Assembly: GCA_029851415.1 (NCBI GenBank)
Contig: CM056743.1
Span: 36,596,714 to 36,660,713, forward strand
Direction: 5' to 3'
Source: Eretmocerus hayati
Taxonomy: Eukaryota > Arthropoda > Insecta > Hymenoptera > Aphelinidae
Length of the DNA: 64,000 nt
Position 1 is the first letter of the stretch. Each line of letters opens with the position of its first letter. A program made the position numbers and the translations under genes. Positions 48,319 to 59,651 of this stretch are shown here, piece after piece. The notes under the pieces are model-generated. The model had not been told where the DNA came from. It was given only the letters and a program-made list of their open reading frames with translations, and made no database searches.

Positions 48319-48352
<34 letters not shown>
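48161..48352. repeat. Two TA microsatellites flanking a CpG-rich segment
   Basis: (TA)7 lies at 48161-48174 and (TA)13 at 48319-48344, the latter running into CACACACA. The roughly 145 bp between them is CpG-rich (GTCGTCGTCGC, CCCGCGCGC). Frames crossing it show IYIYIY tracts from the repeats. Confidence 0.9.
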
Positions 48353-48353
<1 letters not shown>

Positions 48354-51300
48354 GCGCACTGTCCATCGTCGTCCTCTTACTCAACGCGAACGGTCTCACC
48401 ATTAAATTTATATATACGAATCCCATCGAGTTTATCCAGAATTCACGCCTGATCTTCTCATTTCCGTGAGAACGTGAGAACGAAGAATTTGATTATACTC
48501 AAAGGCCCACACTATAGCGAGATACACCTAACCCCTTCCGTCACCTCTCGAGCGTTGAGTATTGTCAAAAAATATGAGAGTCTTGGAATCTTCTTGTTTT
48601 TGGTATCCGTTCACAGCTCACTGAGCGAACATGCTTATCTCTTATTTTGTCGGTAACATACTATCTCTGAATTTCGTTAATGAGTATTGCCTCTTCATTA
48701 ATTGCATCGAGTTTCTTATCGTGCATCACCACAAGTACCGCATGACTCAGACACTCTTGAGATAAATTAGACTCTCTTCAATGATAGCTGTTTACGGTTA
48801 TTTGTGTCGCATGAGGAATACTACACTAAATATCATGGAAACTCATCTTGATTGAATTCCAATCGACGATTCGTTTATAAATGATTTTTCATCAGTCGAA
48901 TTGTCGATTGAATTAAATAAGTGAGTATTTTGATCTAATCATTTGCCAATCTTCCGCTTGTTAACGTCATTAGATTCTTATTCTCAGAAGAAACCACTTA
49001 ATCAATCGCAATCTTTCACTAAATATAAAATCAAGCTCAACTCTTAACGACATGAAATTCGAAGAACTGTTGTACAATTACAAACCCACCATGAAGATTG
49101 ATTAATCGTCAAAAAGAGATTGAATTGATGTCTGTCTGGTTAAGATACCAACAGTGTACAGAATATCACAGCTTCTGCCAGGTTCGCGTAATTGGCGGAG
49201 TATCTAGTCACGGTCCAAAGCATGAATTAATTCCACGATTCTCACGTAATTTATCGCAGTAGCTCGCCACACACGTCGCACTATCCGAATATAAATGTAT
49301 AATAATAATATCTGTATAGGTATCCGTACACTTGAATTGCGAAGGCGGTATAGTTATATATGCGTATATGTCAGCCGCCCGCACGCGGTGCGCAGCAAAA
49401 AAAAGTGTCGTATCGTCAAAGTCCGCGAATGGGTTTCGCGCAATGAGTCGTAAAGGCCGCCCATACTGCACACTCTTTATGTGTATTATATAGTGTTATA
49501 TATATTCGTGACTGACTCGACCGTGTGGATTGATTGTTTTATTATTGTTCGTTAATAATAATTAAATACGACGTGGGCGCTGCTGTGGCACCGTATAGCG
49601 CGCCCAACGCTAATTGACATTGATTCATAGCTTTAATTAAACGAGCTCCTCTCTCTCAACCAGACTATATGCACTGTCTTAACTTGTGTACATATATTTA
49701 CTAGTGGTGTGGCCTCGACGACGTTTCTTCCCTTCATGTTTCGGCTGCTAACCTAACCTCTAGGTGAGTGATGCAAATGGTATGGGTCATCTGGTATGGG
49801 TATAAATCATGGGTTTTTTTCACTTTCATGGGAAAAAATCTGACTAACTGTAGGAGAAGATGATGGTAACGTGTGGTTTGTAGATAACCCAAGTGACGTC
49901 CAACAAGGGTCACTAATGATAGCAAAGTTCGAGTGTCTGGTAGAGCATCAATTATCAACGCGTTCATATAGAAGAGTGTTCATGGAATTAGCCGAGATTT
50001 ACTGATTGATGATTTTATATTTACAAATCTTATTGTGATTCCTCACGTCTGATATACAATACAACTGGACATTTTTTTACGCATATTATCCGTTGTATGT
50101 ATTCATTTGTAGGGTCGATGTTCACGCATAAACTTGCCATCGGCGAAATTTTGCTGTACATAAAATTCATCATGGAATTAGGTAGAAATATGGCGAAGGA
50201 ATACATATTTGTAATGAAGTATGAAATATGTCGATGAACCAGACAATAAAACAGCATACAGTTCATTTCGAATTGTGTACGTCCTAAGTTAGGTGACCAA
50301 AATTCAGAATCGACCGTTTAATGGGGTCAGAATGCGATGTCGATCACTCGATTTCTTACGATTTCTTCATGATTTGTATAGAGAAAACCATCTACGGGTG
50401 GTACAATTAGACACTATCATGTTCGGTTTTTCGTCGATTTGTTGCAAAAGTAGGAGAGATACCATGGCTCAGTGGTTGGAGGACCTGCTTCTTGCTTGGA
50501 AAGTTCGTCGTCAAGTCCGTATATGTCCAACCAAACAAAGAAGAAACCGAAAAAAAATAGAACTGTTCAAAATTCTGATAGACATGCTGATTGCCTTGTT
50601 GAACAAACTTCTCACCATAAGATGATCACACTCTTCAATAAGAGAAAAAAAGTGGTTGACATTTGACTGAAAGTGAGGTTTCTCTATTCGACAACATGTT
50701 TGAGATTCTTCATCTTACTATCTCGACCTCAATTTCTTGAAACCAAAGCGAACTTGCATGTCCTACTTTGGACTAAGGCAAATTTACTTCGCGTTTCTTT
50801 GTTACATGTTCATCTCGTGAATCCTTGCAATTCAGTGCATATCATATCCTTTGTTCAAATTGCATCGGCGCACTGTACATGCTTTTTGCGCAGTATCTTC
50901 TGCTTGGACCTTACGCGTTGGTTACAGCCCGTAAAGATAACCAAAGTAGCACTTCTCTCGTCTGAATATCACGCAGTAGTATCAACCCCCATTTTCCATC
51001 CAACCACCCATCAGCATATCCTGGCTGACTGTATAGTGTATTAGTGTAAGTGTGTGTGTGCGCGAGACCCCCCTGGGCTCGCGTGGGCTCCAAACTCCGG
51101 GGTGAATTCATTAAGCCGCTGATTTACCGGCTGCTTCCGGTGTAAACGAAATAACGCCACAGTCCAGGCTGTACTTCCGCCTACTCAGAATCTCCACCTT
51201 CCGTTATTTACTATATACTCCTACAATGCTATGCATACCGTTTCCGAATAGCAGTAGTTTATATTATACAGTCTTATCCTCTCTTACTATCTTCATTTGA

Positions 51301-53469
51301 ATAGTCTTTTTGGAATCGATTTTGGCAATTGTCTCGACGACTATTTGGGGTTAGAACAGCATTTCCTGTGTGTTAAATCGAAAATATCATTAAGTCGTCA
51401 TTGTTTGTGTGTCATAGGGGGAAAAGTGCGTGAGTTTTGGCTATCCAGCAGTGATGAACGTTCACAATAGTAATCGAGTAAGAGAAATTACACCAAGAGC
51501 CACAAAAGCTTATTTTCATGGGGCTATGGGAAGGTTCATTCAAGAATAGTGTGGGGAGCCTGCGAGTATGAATAACTCATTAGGGACTAGTGATTCGGGT
51601 TCGATTCTTTCACTCCTACGAACACGAAAGCTTCAAGATATAAAGCTTCAATACCTCTAGATTCGTTTTATTATCTGTCTCGATGAATTCTGTGAGCATT
51701 GTTCTCTCGATTGGATATCCATCCATTATAACCATACACCAATGCAAAACCCGTACGTGTGAGAAGGCACACTATATACATAGGTAATACGTGCTCATCG
51801 TTCCATAGTGTCTCACCACAAAGCGAAGAATTACGTAATATACGTAAGCTTGTGAATCATCCGAAAGACTTGAACGGAAGGATAAAAATTCTGAGCTGGA
51901 AACAATTTTAACAGAGAGAGAATGGAGAAACAGACCTTGCGCTAAAAAAATGGCAAAATTAAAGTTGCACAGTTTAACGCCGTCTTGGTAATTTTCTCTC
52001 GAAAGATCGACTTTACAGGTTTGTATCGTCGGTGTAGATTGTATGTAGTATGGCAAGAATGAGAGCTGGTCATAGCAGCAGACAGAGAAACATTCAGATA
52101 TACATATATACCTACATCAAGAACAAGAAATGCAGTTTTGGAGAGAAGGGGAGAGCAGAGAAATGAGGATTCTTTGGCTTGGACTCTCCTCTTTCGTTCA
52201 TAAGAGGCTAACAATCTCGCCGGCAGGCGATAATTGCAAAGCGAGGCAAATCATTCTGCCAAGAGTTCGAGGGGTCGTGACCGAAAATTAACACAGTGCT
52301 TCTCCCTCATTTTCTCTCCTTTCCTCTTATTTGGTGTATATGATGCTGCTAGTGTACTTGCCTTTTATAACCATTGCAATTTCTCTGTCTCGCTTACTTA
52401 CCCTTTGGACCATCTTTTTTTCTCATTCTTAGTCGACAATATTCTTACATATATGTCTATCAATGCATACCAACCTCGGCCATTCACACTATATACTATA
52501 TATCCTCGTTCACTCTCATTTTCATCTACCCCTATAGTTTTATATTCGCGAATCGTCTTTATCCGCTGCCCCGTGCACATGGTACCTATACATAACGTTT
52601 ATATGTGAAAGAAAAAAAAAAAAAAAGTAGACGCATACGCCGTACAGCTCATGGGCTTCCGTACATTGTTCTTTCGTCCCTCGCTTCACGTGGCACAGCT
52701 TGTATAAATGTCGAGCCATTAATATATGCATACACGTGGAATTTTGATAGCAAACTCTGAAGAATGACTTCCGGATTGCTTATTTCACGCTTCAGCACTG
52801 TTTATAGCTTATACCTGTATCATCAACACTTGCAAGAGGTATAATTCAACGTGTACTTTTAAAAGGGGGCGATCAAGCTTTTCACGATGTATTCATCAAG
52901 AGAAGAATGTGCAAATTGATAAGATCGTGTAAAAAAACTGACTCTTTTTATGTTTAGGATGCACAGGATGTGCAAAAAAGTAACCAAGAATTTATTACGA
53001 AATGGTGGTACTTTGGATCGTAGTTTCAATTTCGTTGGATTCTGGAATTTTCATTAAGTTTTTGAGTAGCTGATGTCGAATCACCGATTTTGCAACGATA
53101 TTAAAGTGTGATGCAATTGCTACATGAGGAACATCCCGGTCCTGTTGTAGTGTATCACTGACTTGTCAAAAGAATATTTATCCATTCGTCACGTGGATAC
53201 CATGAGTACTGCAAATATATTATTGATATTTTATCCACGAAGTCTGGCTAGTAGCCTCTGAAGTCTGATCAATTTAGGAACACAGGCGTTTTTGAAGCTC
53301 GAGCTGGGTATAGGGAGGGTATGTAATATTAGAAATATACTTGGATGATGCGCGTACTTGATTGGTATCTACAAGGTATTCACCCTCCTTCATACCATGA
53401 AGAGATCTGTGTGAACTATGTTCTCTACTAGTATGGTGCACTACATTTGTACGACATTATCTCATCAGG
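48353..53469. other. Long non-coding stretch
   Basis: No gene recognised over about 5 kb. Frames of up to 124 codons (50293-50625, 50673-51044, 52234-52608) have no motif; the last follows a pyrimidine-rich bias at 52280-52600. A poly-A run of 15 lies at 52612-52626. The segment 49537-49650 combines TAATAATAATTAAAT, CGCTAATTGACATTGATT and TTTAATTAAAC with CpG words and may be regulatory. Confidence 0.45.
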
Positions 53470-54185
53470 ACGAAAGTTGTACTTCTACAGTACTTCAGCG
53501 GTATTTGATCGGTACGCTAGTTAGACATAAGAGGTACTAACTTCGGTACATTTTTCGTACTTCGGTGGTACCTGATTGGTACTCTAGTCGTACATTAGTG
53601 GTACTATCCCATTATTCAAGTCATCCTTTGCCAGCAATAATTTGACAGCACTCAATCTTGTCAGAACAGGATTGGTTTTCCATGTGTTTCATGTGTACTT
53701 CGGCGGTACTTTTGTCATACTTCAGTGGTCTTATCGGTGCTGTAGTCGTTCATTATTAGTACTTCACCAGTCCTTAAGTCGTCCCTCATCACCGTCAGCG
53801 AAATTTTGAAGCACTCCACTTGATCTCAGAAGCGGTACTTCATGTGTACTCCGGTGGTACTTTATCGGTACTTTAGTTGTAAGCGATAAGTACTTTATCT
53901 GTACTTCGGCGGTAATTTTGTCGTAATAGTGGCATCTTATCGGTGTTCTAGTCGTACATTAGTGGTACTTTACCAGTACTTGAGTCGTCCTTCATCACTA
54001 ACAGCGATAACTTGCAGGACAGGACTCTACTCAATCTTAGGAGTTGTACTTCATGTGTGGTTTTGCAGTACTTCATCGGTACTCTAGTTGTAATCGACTA
54101 GTACTTCAGCTGTACTTCATCAGTATTCTGGATGTACTTCAATGGTACTTCATCGGTTCAACAGCCGTACTTTGAAGGTATTGAT
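53470..54185. repeat. 11-bp minisatellite with composite higher-order units
   Basis: The array is built of 11-mers near TACTTCAGTGG (variants TACTTCATCGG, TACTCTAGTCG, TACATTAGTGG). The phase is clear, for example five successive units ending near 54155. Three blocks of 11-mers are separated by related non-repeat spacers that begin TCC(C/T)T..TCATCAC..AGCGA and contain CTCAATCTT-like words. The spacers start at about 53629, 53781 and 53989. So there is a higher-order unit of roughly 150-210 bp. 11 bp is close to one helical turn. Confidence 0.8.
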
Positions 54186-54682
54186 TGGTAAAATTCCATA
54201 TGTTTTTATTCGCTTCTTGTAATCTTCGATTCAACCACGAATCCGACAATTATGTGGACCTAAAGGACGAAACACACTACGGACCTAGACAGAAAGTGCG
54301 CATTTGTTCCTCATTTACCTTGAAAATAGTGCAATTGTCCGCTCGTGGAGTCCACTGGAACTACGGCGCCTATGCTCATATAAGTATATGTATACGGGAG
54401 GAATAAAATAGCAAAAGGAGCAAATGTGCACTCTTTGACGAGGACCTACGGAACCACATGCCACTCAATTACTCCATGGCTCTAGTGAAGTGGAAAAATC
54501 GACTGGCACAATGTTACTCGAACACTGGAAGAATACTAGTTATTGATAAATTACCTACTTTCATGCCGTCAAGCTATCGCTGATGGAGTACGACTCACAT
54601 AGATAGATGAGCAAATGAACCTCTATACTTGCTTGCACACGAGGAGTTATCATACACACGACAATGTATCAATAAAAAACCT
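54179..54682. other. Unique segment between inverted 11-mer blocks
   Basis: About 500 bp of non-repetitive DNA enclosed by oppositely oriented 11-mer arrays. It holds a 73-codon plus frame (54185-54406) with no recognised motif. No splice or promoter signal is convincing. Confidence 0.45.
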
Positions 54683-54748
54683 CCAAAGTACGGCTGTAGT
54701 ACCGGAGAAGTACCACTGATGTACGACTAGAGTATCGATGAGGAATAG
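54683..54748. repeat. Inverted block of the 11-bp minisatellite
   Basis: The reverse complement reads TACTCTAGTCG, TACATCAGTGG, TACTTCTCCGG, TACTACAGCCG, TACTTTGG. These are the same 11-mers as at 53470-54185, in opposite orientation. CCAAAGTACGGCTGT mirrors ACAGCCGTACTTTG at 54161. Confidence 0.8.
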
Positions 54749-55257
54749 TGCTGTTTACTCAGAACATGCTATCAGGACCTCATTACTGTGGTATTTGGAC
54801 GGTACTCTTACGGTACTTCTGTGAAGCTGTAAACTAGCGAGCTACCTGAGAATTCCCGTGTCAAACTGAAATGCAAAAACCAAGAAAGTTTGGAAGAAAC
54901 ACAACGGAATGTGACTAATGGTATCGTGAAGGAATATAAATGGACAGAGAATAGATCCTCCACTTCAACGTGGCGAATAATTTAGTGATACTAATAAAAA
55001 ATTCAAAACGCTCGAGTCCGGTCGATAGTTTTGCACGATCAACAGACCAGAAAGCCCTGCAAACTTGCAACTAAATCGATGCACAGGTTAATTATTCAAA
55101 TACCTAATAGCAGCGACCTGAAGCTTCAGATTTACCGTCAGCATAGCGATTCCAACACGTAAGCACAGAATGACTACCTCTGTTTCTCATACGCGGTGTA
55201 ATAACTTCAAGTACTCGAGTTAGGTTATTCGTCGTTTGAAAGCACAAGCAATAGTAT
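54749..55257. other. Non-coding stretch
   Basis: A few direct-orientation 11-mer-like words remain to about 54825. Beyond that nothing is recognised. Confidence 0.5.
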
Positions 55258-55407
55258 ATGGCAGGAGTAGCAGCAACAGCTTCACCTTTTCATCTCGGTT
55301 CTCCGGGAATAGTTTTTAAAGCAAACAGTGTTCAACTCAAGCTTGGTTCTCAGTTGCGTTCACGTATACGAGATTGCAAAAGTAGCAGCAACACAATGCC
55401 ACCGTGT
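55258..55407 (+). other. Candidate short ORF ending at a splice donor, unproven
   Basis: ATG at 55258 opens 50 codons (MAGVAATASPFHLG...) that end in phase 0 exactly at TGT|GTAAGTAT (donor at 55408). There is no recognised domain. The frame also continues past the donor to 55554. Chance occurrence is quite possible. Confidence 0.12.
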
Positions 55408-55413
55408 GTAAGT

Positions 55414-58086
55414 ATATTTTCTCGAGCAATCTTTGACCCTTTTGGCTCATTCTTCTTGTCATGCCACTTATACCGCATGCTGCCTGCCTGCCACAATCAC
55501 CGCAAGACCGCAAGCTTGAGCTTTTCATCGTACAATGGATACTTTCTTTCCTGAAGGAGTAATATAGAAAGAGTGTACAAACCACTTGCTTCAACTCGTG
55601 ATTTTACGAGCCTTACTGATTTTATGCAGAAGCTGTATCAATTGGTCTATGAAAAAGAAATTTGTCCTCCTTTTTTTTCTTGTGTTTTGTATACACTTGT
55701 ACAAGCGATATAATCTACTTTATATGCGCAATGGTGAAGAAAACCGCAAGCCCATTGACGGAAAAACGAGAAGTGCACGACTCTCTTAGAAGTCTTAGTT
55801 GTGGGGAGCATCCAGTAAATGTATCAGGAAAAGAGCTCTATGGACGAAAACGAGCAAAACTCATTTCCAAAGCATTAACCAATTACTTTTTGCCAAAGGG
55901 TGTCGGTCGCCTGTGCATTTTCTCCCTCTCCACAAAATCACCCTGTCTTCGTTCATTCCTGTCTCTCTCATCTCTTTTCCAGTATGCAGAGGCTGCACTT
56001 TTTAGATAGAAAACGGATGCCCACGTGTAAAGCCTCTTCCATGTACGTATTCACCTTTCCTCATTTTTTCTTCCCAATCTTTTTCTATTTTCGACACTGT
56101 ATTATATACATATATTTACTAGTCGTGGCTGTTTTTTTTCAGCTCTCGCCTTCCTGCACTACCACCCCCTTTAGCCATAGTTTACTCGTTTCTTTTGGTA
56201 CTAACTAACCGAAGCCTGAGGCTTTGCTTGTTGCAGCAGGGCCTCGCTCGTGCATGTACCTCGTAATGAAGAAAAATATTAGCCATCGCAAACGCGCGTG
56301 TGCAGCAGCTCTCACTCCCTGTATCTTGGTATATAATACACAGCATGTAGACTCGTACATCTTCGTCAAAGTCGTCCTGCGGTAGCGCATAACGTCCACT
56401 GCATTTTGGACTTTTTCAATCTCAACTTGTGATGTGTGTGTTGGTGACATTTTCGCCACTATTTGGGCTTGAATCACCGTGTATGTATTAGGAAACGTGT
56501 CAAATTTTTTGAGGTAACCTTGTCCTAACATTAGGGTATTGTTTACTGTCTACGCTACTCGTTGTTTATCACGATTATGAAGCTCATCAAGTTAATGAGT
56601 GATTAATCCTGATGTAATCCCTAAAGATATACGTAGATAATTTTTAGGTCTAGTTCTGGTTGATTTTGCACACATGCATGAAGGAAGCATGTACAAGCTT
56701 TCTCATTTGTACAAGGTATCTATTGTCAGTCGAGCTTTTCATTTCAAGAGAACTGAGCGAGAATATAAGAATGAATCTCGTTGTCCGGAATCATCACCCT
56801 TCGTAAGGATTTCCCACAAATTACCTCATGTAAACTTTTATGATTTCTACGCCAATTTCATCTCGCTTGCGTTATTCTTACTGGATATTTCAATCGGAAT
56901 TTCTCAACTGGTTGTTCTTACAGTTGAAGATTACAATACATCTTCCGAAGTTTTTACGACTTGATAGTTCAAAAGTCAGTGTTGAAATTCCTGATTCATC
57001 ATCGCCTAACGTTGATGTATGTAAAGCACAATGACACAGTTCTAGTCCAGGCTTCAAATATTTTTTAGTTCCGTAACGGTCGAGAGGCTGCTCGGAAATG
57101 GCATTCGAAGATCCAAAATTTTCTGATTTCAAATTCTCGAGCCAGTCTCCATTCTACCATTTCATCGTCCATACATAGTCATGGCTAGATATTGCGCTCA
57201 GGCAAGCTAATAAAATGAGAGGGGGTCGCAGAGTAAGGGGGAAGAGGCTATAAAAGCCGGGATAATTATTATATTGCGAGCGGGGTAGGTGCACAATGCA
57301 ATTTCGATACATGATCCATCGAAACGTAATTATGCGTCGTCAGCGCACCCCTGAACCATCAGATCGTCATCTGTAAATTCAATACATTGTTACACACAGA
57401 AGCCAATATTTGACGCTTGCTATGTCGAGTCATCTTGATTCTTATGAAAGATCGCAGAATGCACTTGATGAAATTCACGAAAAAAGGACGAGGGAAAGAT
57501 CGTTGCCGCGACGACGACCGTCAATCTCATCCTAACCCACAGTATAGTCGAGCGATTAATAACGACGGTATTAGACACATACATATATACATACATCCAA
57601 GGTTCTCGTATTTTGCGGGGTTTCCTTTTGGAGGGTGTAGGTGATGGTGGGCAAGCCGTCACTGCGATACTATATATGTAGCTCCAACTCAGCTGTGTAA
57701 CACGGTGATATGGGCTGTTGTGCATATTACATTCCCGGTTGTGGAGAGAGGGGAAGGAGGGATATTCAACCTCGTTGTCGCGTCTTCGTGACCCGCAGCA
57801 ACAGCAATACATAGTACCCCCCTCCCTTCCTCCTCGCCTCACCCCGGTCTACATCACACAATGAGATGGCCTTCGCAATTAATTCTCCCGGTTTTGCTAA
57901 TTAAATTTTTGGCCCCCACCCAGCAACGACCATCGCACCCTCGAACTCTGCGTGCTCGTCCCGTTCTCATCGTTGACTTCGTCGTCGTGGTCCGTTCGCT
58001 CTCGCAGCTTTGAGAGAGTAGCCCTGCGCAACAATGTAGCCTCCGGTTTCTATACGTGTACGAAGTATTAGTACCAGGCACTGCGC
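55414..58086. other. Non-coding stretch, pyrimidine-rich and later TAAT/CpG-rich
   Basis: No gene recognised. 55900-56200 is pyrimidine-rich on plus. GGCTATAAAAGCCGGG near 57248 is a good TATA-like word in otherwise AT-rich context, without a convincing exon after it. 57860-58086 is CpG-rich with TAAT cores (GCAATTAATTCTCC, GCTAATTAAATTT). A 140-codon minus frame (57420-57842) shows CCCC and Pro-rich patches and no domain. Confidence 0.4.
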
Positions 58087-58104
58087 GACGACGACGACGA
58101 CGAC
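58087..58104. repeat. (GAC)6 trinucleotide repeat
   Basis: Six GAC units between CpG-rich flanks. Confidence 0.9.
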
Positions 58105-58540
58105 GTTGGCTTCGTGGGGACGATGTTTCTGTTCTGCTTTTGTATCCGCAGAGCAGCTTAGTTTTCTGGCTAATGCGAGAATTAAAGCGGCATTAATTTG
58201 AAGAAAATTAGCGAACTACATTGTCTTGTGTTCAAATACATTACTTGGGAGTCGGTGATTCTCGGCCCTAGAAGCGATTTCGTCGTATATTCGAGCGCAT
58301 ATCGCTTTTCACATTCAGAGTACTCTGTTTGCGAGCTCTATGTGCTGTATCTTTACTTGTTCTTGAGGTTTTTGATCGGTAATGTCGCTATGCGCTCATT
58401 TGTGACCAGTTCTAGAATATTTTGTTGGTGATTTTTCTCTAATCTCGCGTGTACAGGTAAGTTCACGAATTTGGTGTATTTTTCCTTTTTTATGTAAATT
58501 GATAACAATCCAAAAGTATTTGACGATACATCGCAAGGGG
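58105..58540. other. Non-coding stretch
   Basis: No gene recognised. GCTAATGCGAGAATTAAAGC and GGCATTAATTTG just after the GAC run are TAAT-rich words. Small frames have no motif. Confidence 0.45.
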
Positions 58541-58638
58541 GGCTCACGCTTCGGCGTGTGACGAACCTTTGGCCCCAGTTTTCGGTTCAGAGGAGCCTGG
58601 CCCCGAAACTGGTTCAGCGTACATCGGCTCTCTCGACC

Positions 58639-58767
58639 ATGGACCGCAAGGAGGGCCGGGTCATCTTGGTGGCCCTACTCTGGGGTCTGACAGTCCTCGA
58701 CGGCCCCAGTCAGTGCCGGTCAGAGCAAGGAATCCGTACAGCTCCATCTGGCGATCACAAGCACTGG
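58639..58767 (+). other. Signal-peptide-like mini-ORF ending at a strong splice donor
   Basis: ATG in good context (CGACCATGG) opens 43 codons. They have a basic n-region (MDRKEGR), a hydrophobic core (VILVALLWGLTVL) and a polar DGPSQC cleavage-like region. The frame ends in phase 0 at CACTGG|GTAAGTC (donor at 58768). That is how the first coding exon of a secreted or membrane protein often looks. Against it, the sequence lies inside a GC-rich dispersed repeat, the frame also runs on to 58827, and no partner exon was found in the window. Confidence 0.22.
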
Positions 58768-58932
58768 GTAAGTCGTCTCCGACTTTCCTGGTGCTCGAGG
58801 GGCTCCCTAGGCTCCTGTGAAGTCTAGACAAGCCTGATCGAATCCCCCACCGAGGGATGGGTTCGACTATGTACTAGTGGCTGATCCCAAAATTCGGTAG
58901 TTGGTTGGGGAACTGTGTTGTTCACGAGTAGC

Positions 58933-58968
58933 AAAGTCCGTTATCGAGTATACTCGATAACGGACTTT
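58933..58968. repeat. Perfect 36-bp palindrome
   Basis: AAAGTCCGTTATCGAGTA is followed directly by its exact reverse complement with no spacer. It lies at the inner edge of the GC-rich repeat. It could be a small fold-back insertion or a protein-binding dyad. Confidence 0.9.
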
Positions 58969-59317
58969 TCCTACACCAACATGCTGGTAGGGCGTATCCC
59001 TGCCCCGTGCCCATGGGGGCAGCCGGGATAGAGCCAATAGGCAGGGGCCCGGGATGTAAATCTCAATATTCCCAGTATCTGACGATATTATATGTTAGCT
59101 TATGGATGGACCAACCTAACAACATGCCAACTCTACTCTCCCCATTGGCAACCATTGACGAAGAAGCAATGGGTCATTACACAGTGAATCTGATGGTCCC
59201 GAAAGGAAGCCGATCATTTCTCAATCAATTTTTCTACCAATTCGACGATCTTATTTTCATTGACTTGCTAGGTGAAAATTTTCCTACCGAAAATCCGATA
59301 GCTTAGCTCATGACCAC

Positions 59318-59651
59318 TTACAAGGAGAGTCCGGAGGGTCCGGGTCACCAAATCTCGCCAAATTCTTTTCACAGTCTCGTATCACCTAGAAAATGAAGAG
59401 TTCAGAGTAGTTCCGTCAAATGGGCCTTCTGTTCAGAGTTACAAGCAGAACATTAGCATCACCCATATGGGCCCATGTTAAAAAGTGATAAATATAGATA
59501 TGCTAAAAATGCTAAGGTTTTTGTTTGTAGGTCTGAACAGGGAGCCCATTTGACGGAGCTACTACGAACTCTTCATTTTCTAGGTGGTACGAGATAGTGA
59601 AAAAAGTTTTGTTAGATTTGGTGACCCGAATTCTCCGGACTCCCCTTGTTA
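59318..59651. mobile_element. 334-bp MITE with about 145-bp terminal inverted repeats
   Basis: Left arm 59318-59462 and right arm 59505-59651 are inverse complements at high identity. Shared blocks include ACCTAGAAAATGAAGAGTTC, CCGTCAAATGGG, TGTTCAGA and GGGTCACCAAATCT. The ends are CAAGG(A/G)GAGTCCGGA. The 42-bp centre contains ATGGGCCCAT. No transposase. The 99-codon plus frame ending at 59306 stops before the element. A target duplication could not be fixed. Confidence 0.8.

Larger units (their letters stand above)
58541..59060 (-). repeat. GC-rich repeat block related to 22.3-23.5 kb
   Basis: The reverse complement of about 58760-58910 shares GACTACCGAATT..GGG-type, CGGTGGGGG and AGGGAGCCCCTCGAG phrases with the first sub-unit at 22496. 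The block begins with CACGC-TTCG-GCGTG (58545-58558), a 5-bp stem with a UUCG tetraloop, then a mirrored CAGTTTTCGG/CCGAAACTGG pair. Composition falls back to AT-rich after about 59060. This is a second copy of an unnamed dispersed family. Confidence 0.5.

Noticed and set aside
50293..50625. 110-codon plus frame ending in a basic, Leu-rich tail
   Set aside because: Looked weakly protein-like but matched no family I know. A neighbouring frame is also open and no exon signals are convincing.
57240..57290. GGCTATAAAAGCCGGG as a core promoter
   Set aside because: Good TATA word but no initiator, exon or donor follows at a suitable distance. Mentioned only in the block description.
57420..57842. 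140-codon minus frame
   Set aside because: Contains CCCC and Pro-rich patches from simple sequence and crosses CpG-rich non-coding DNA. No domain recognised.
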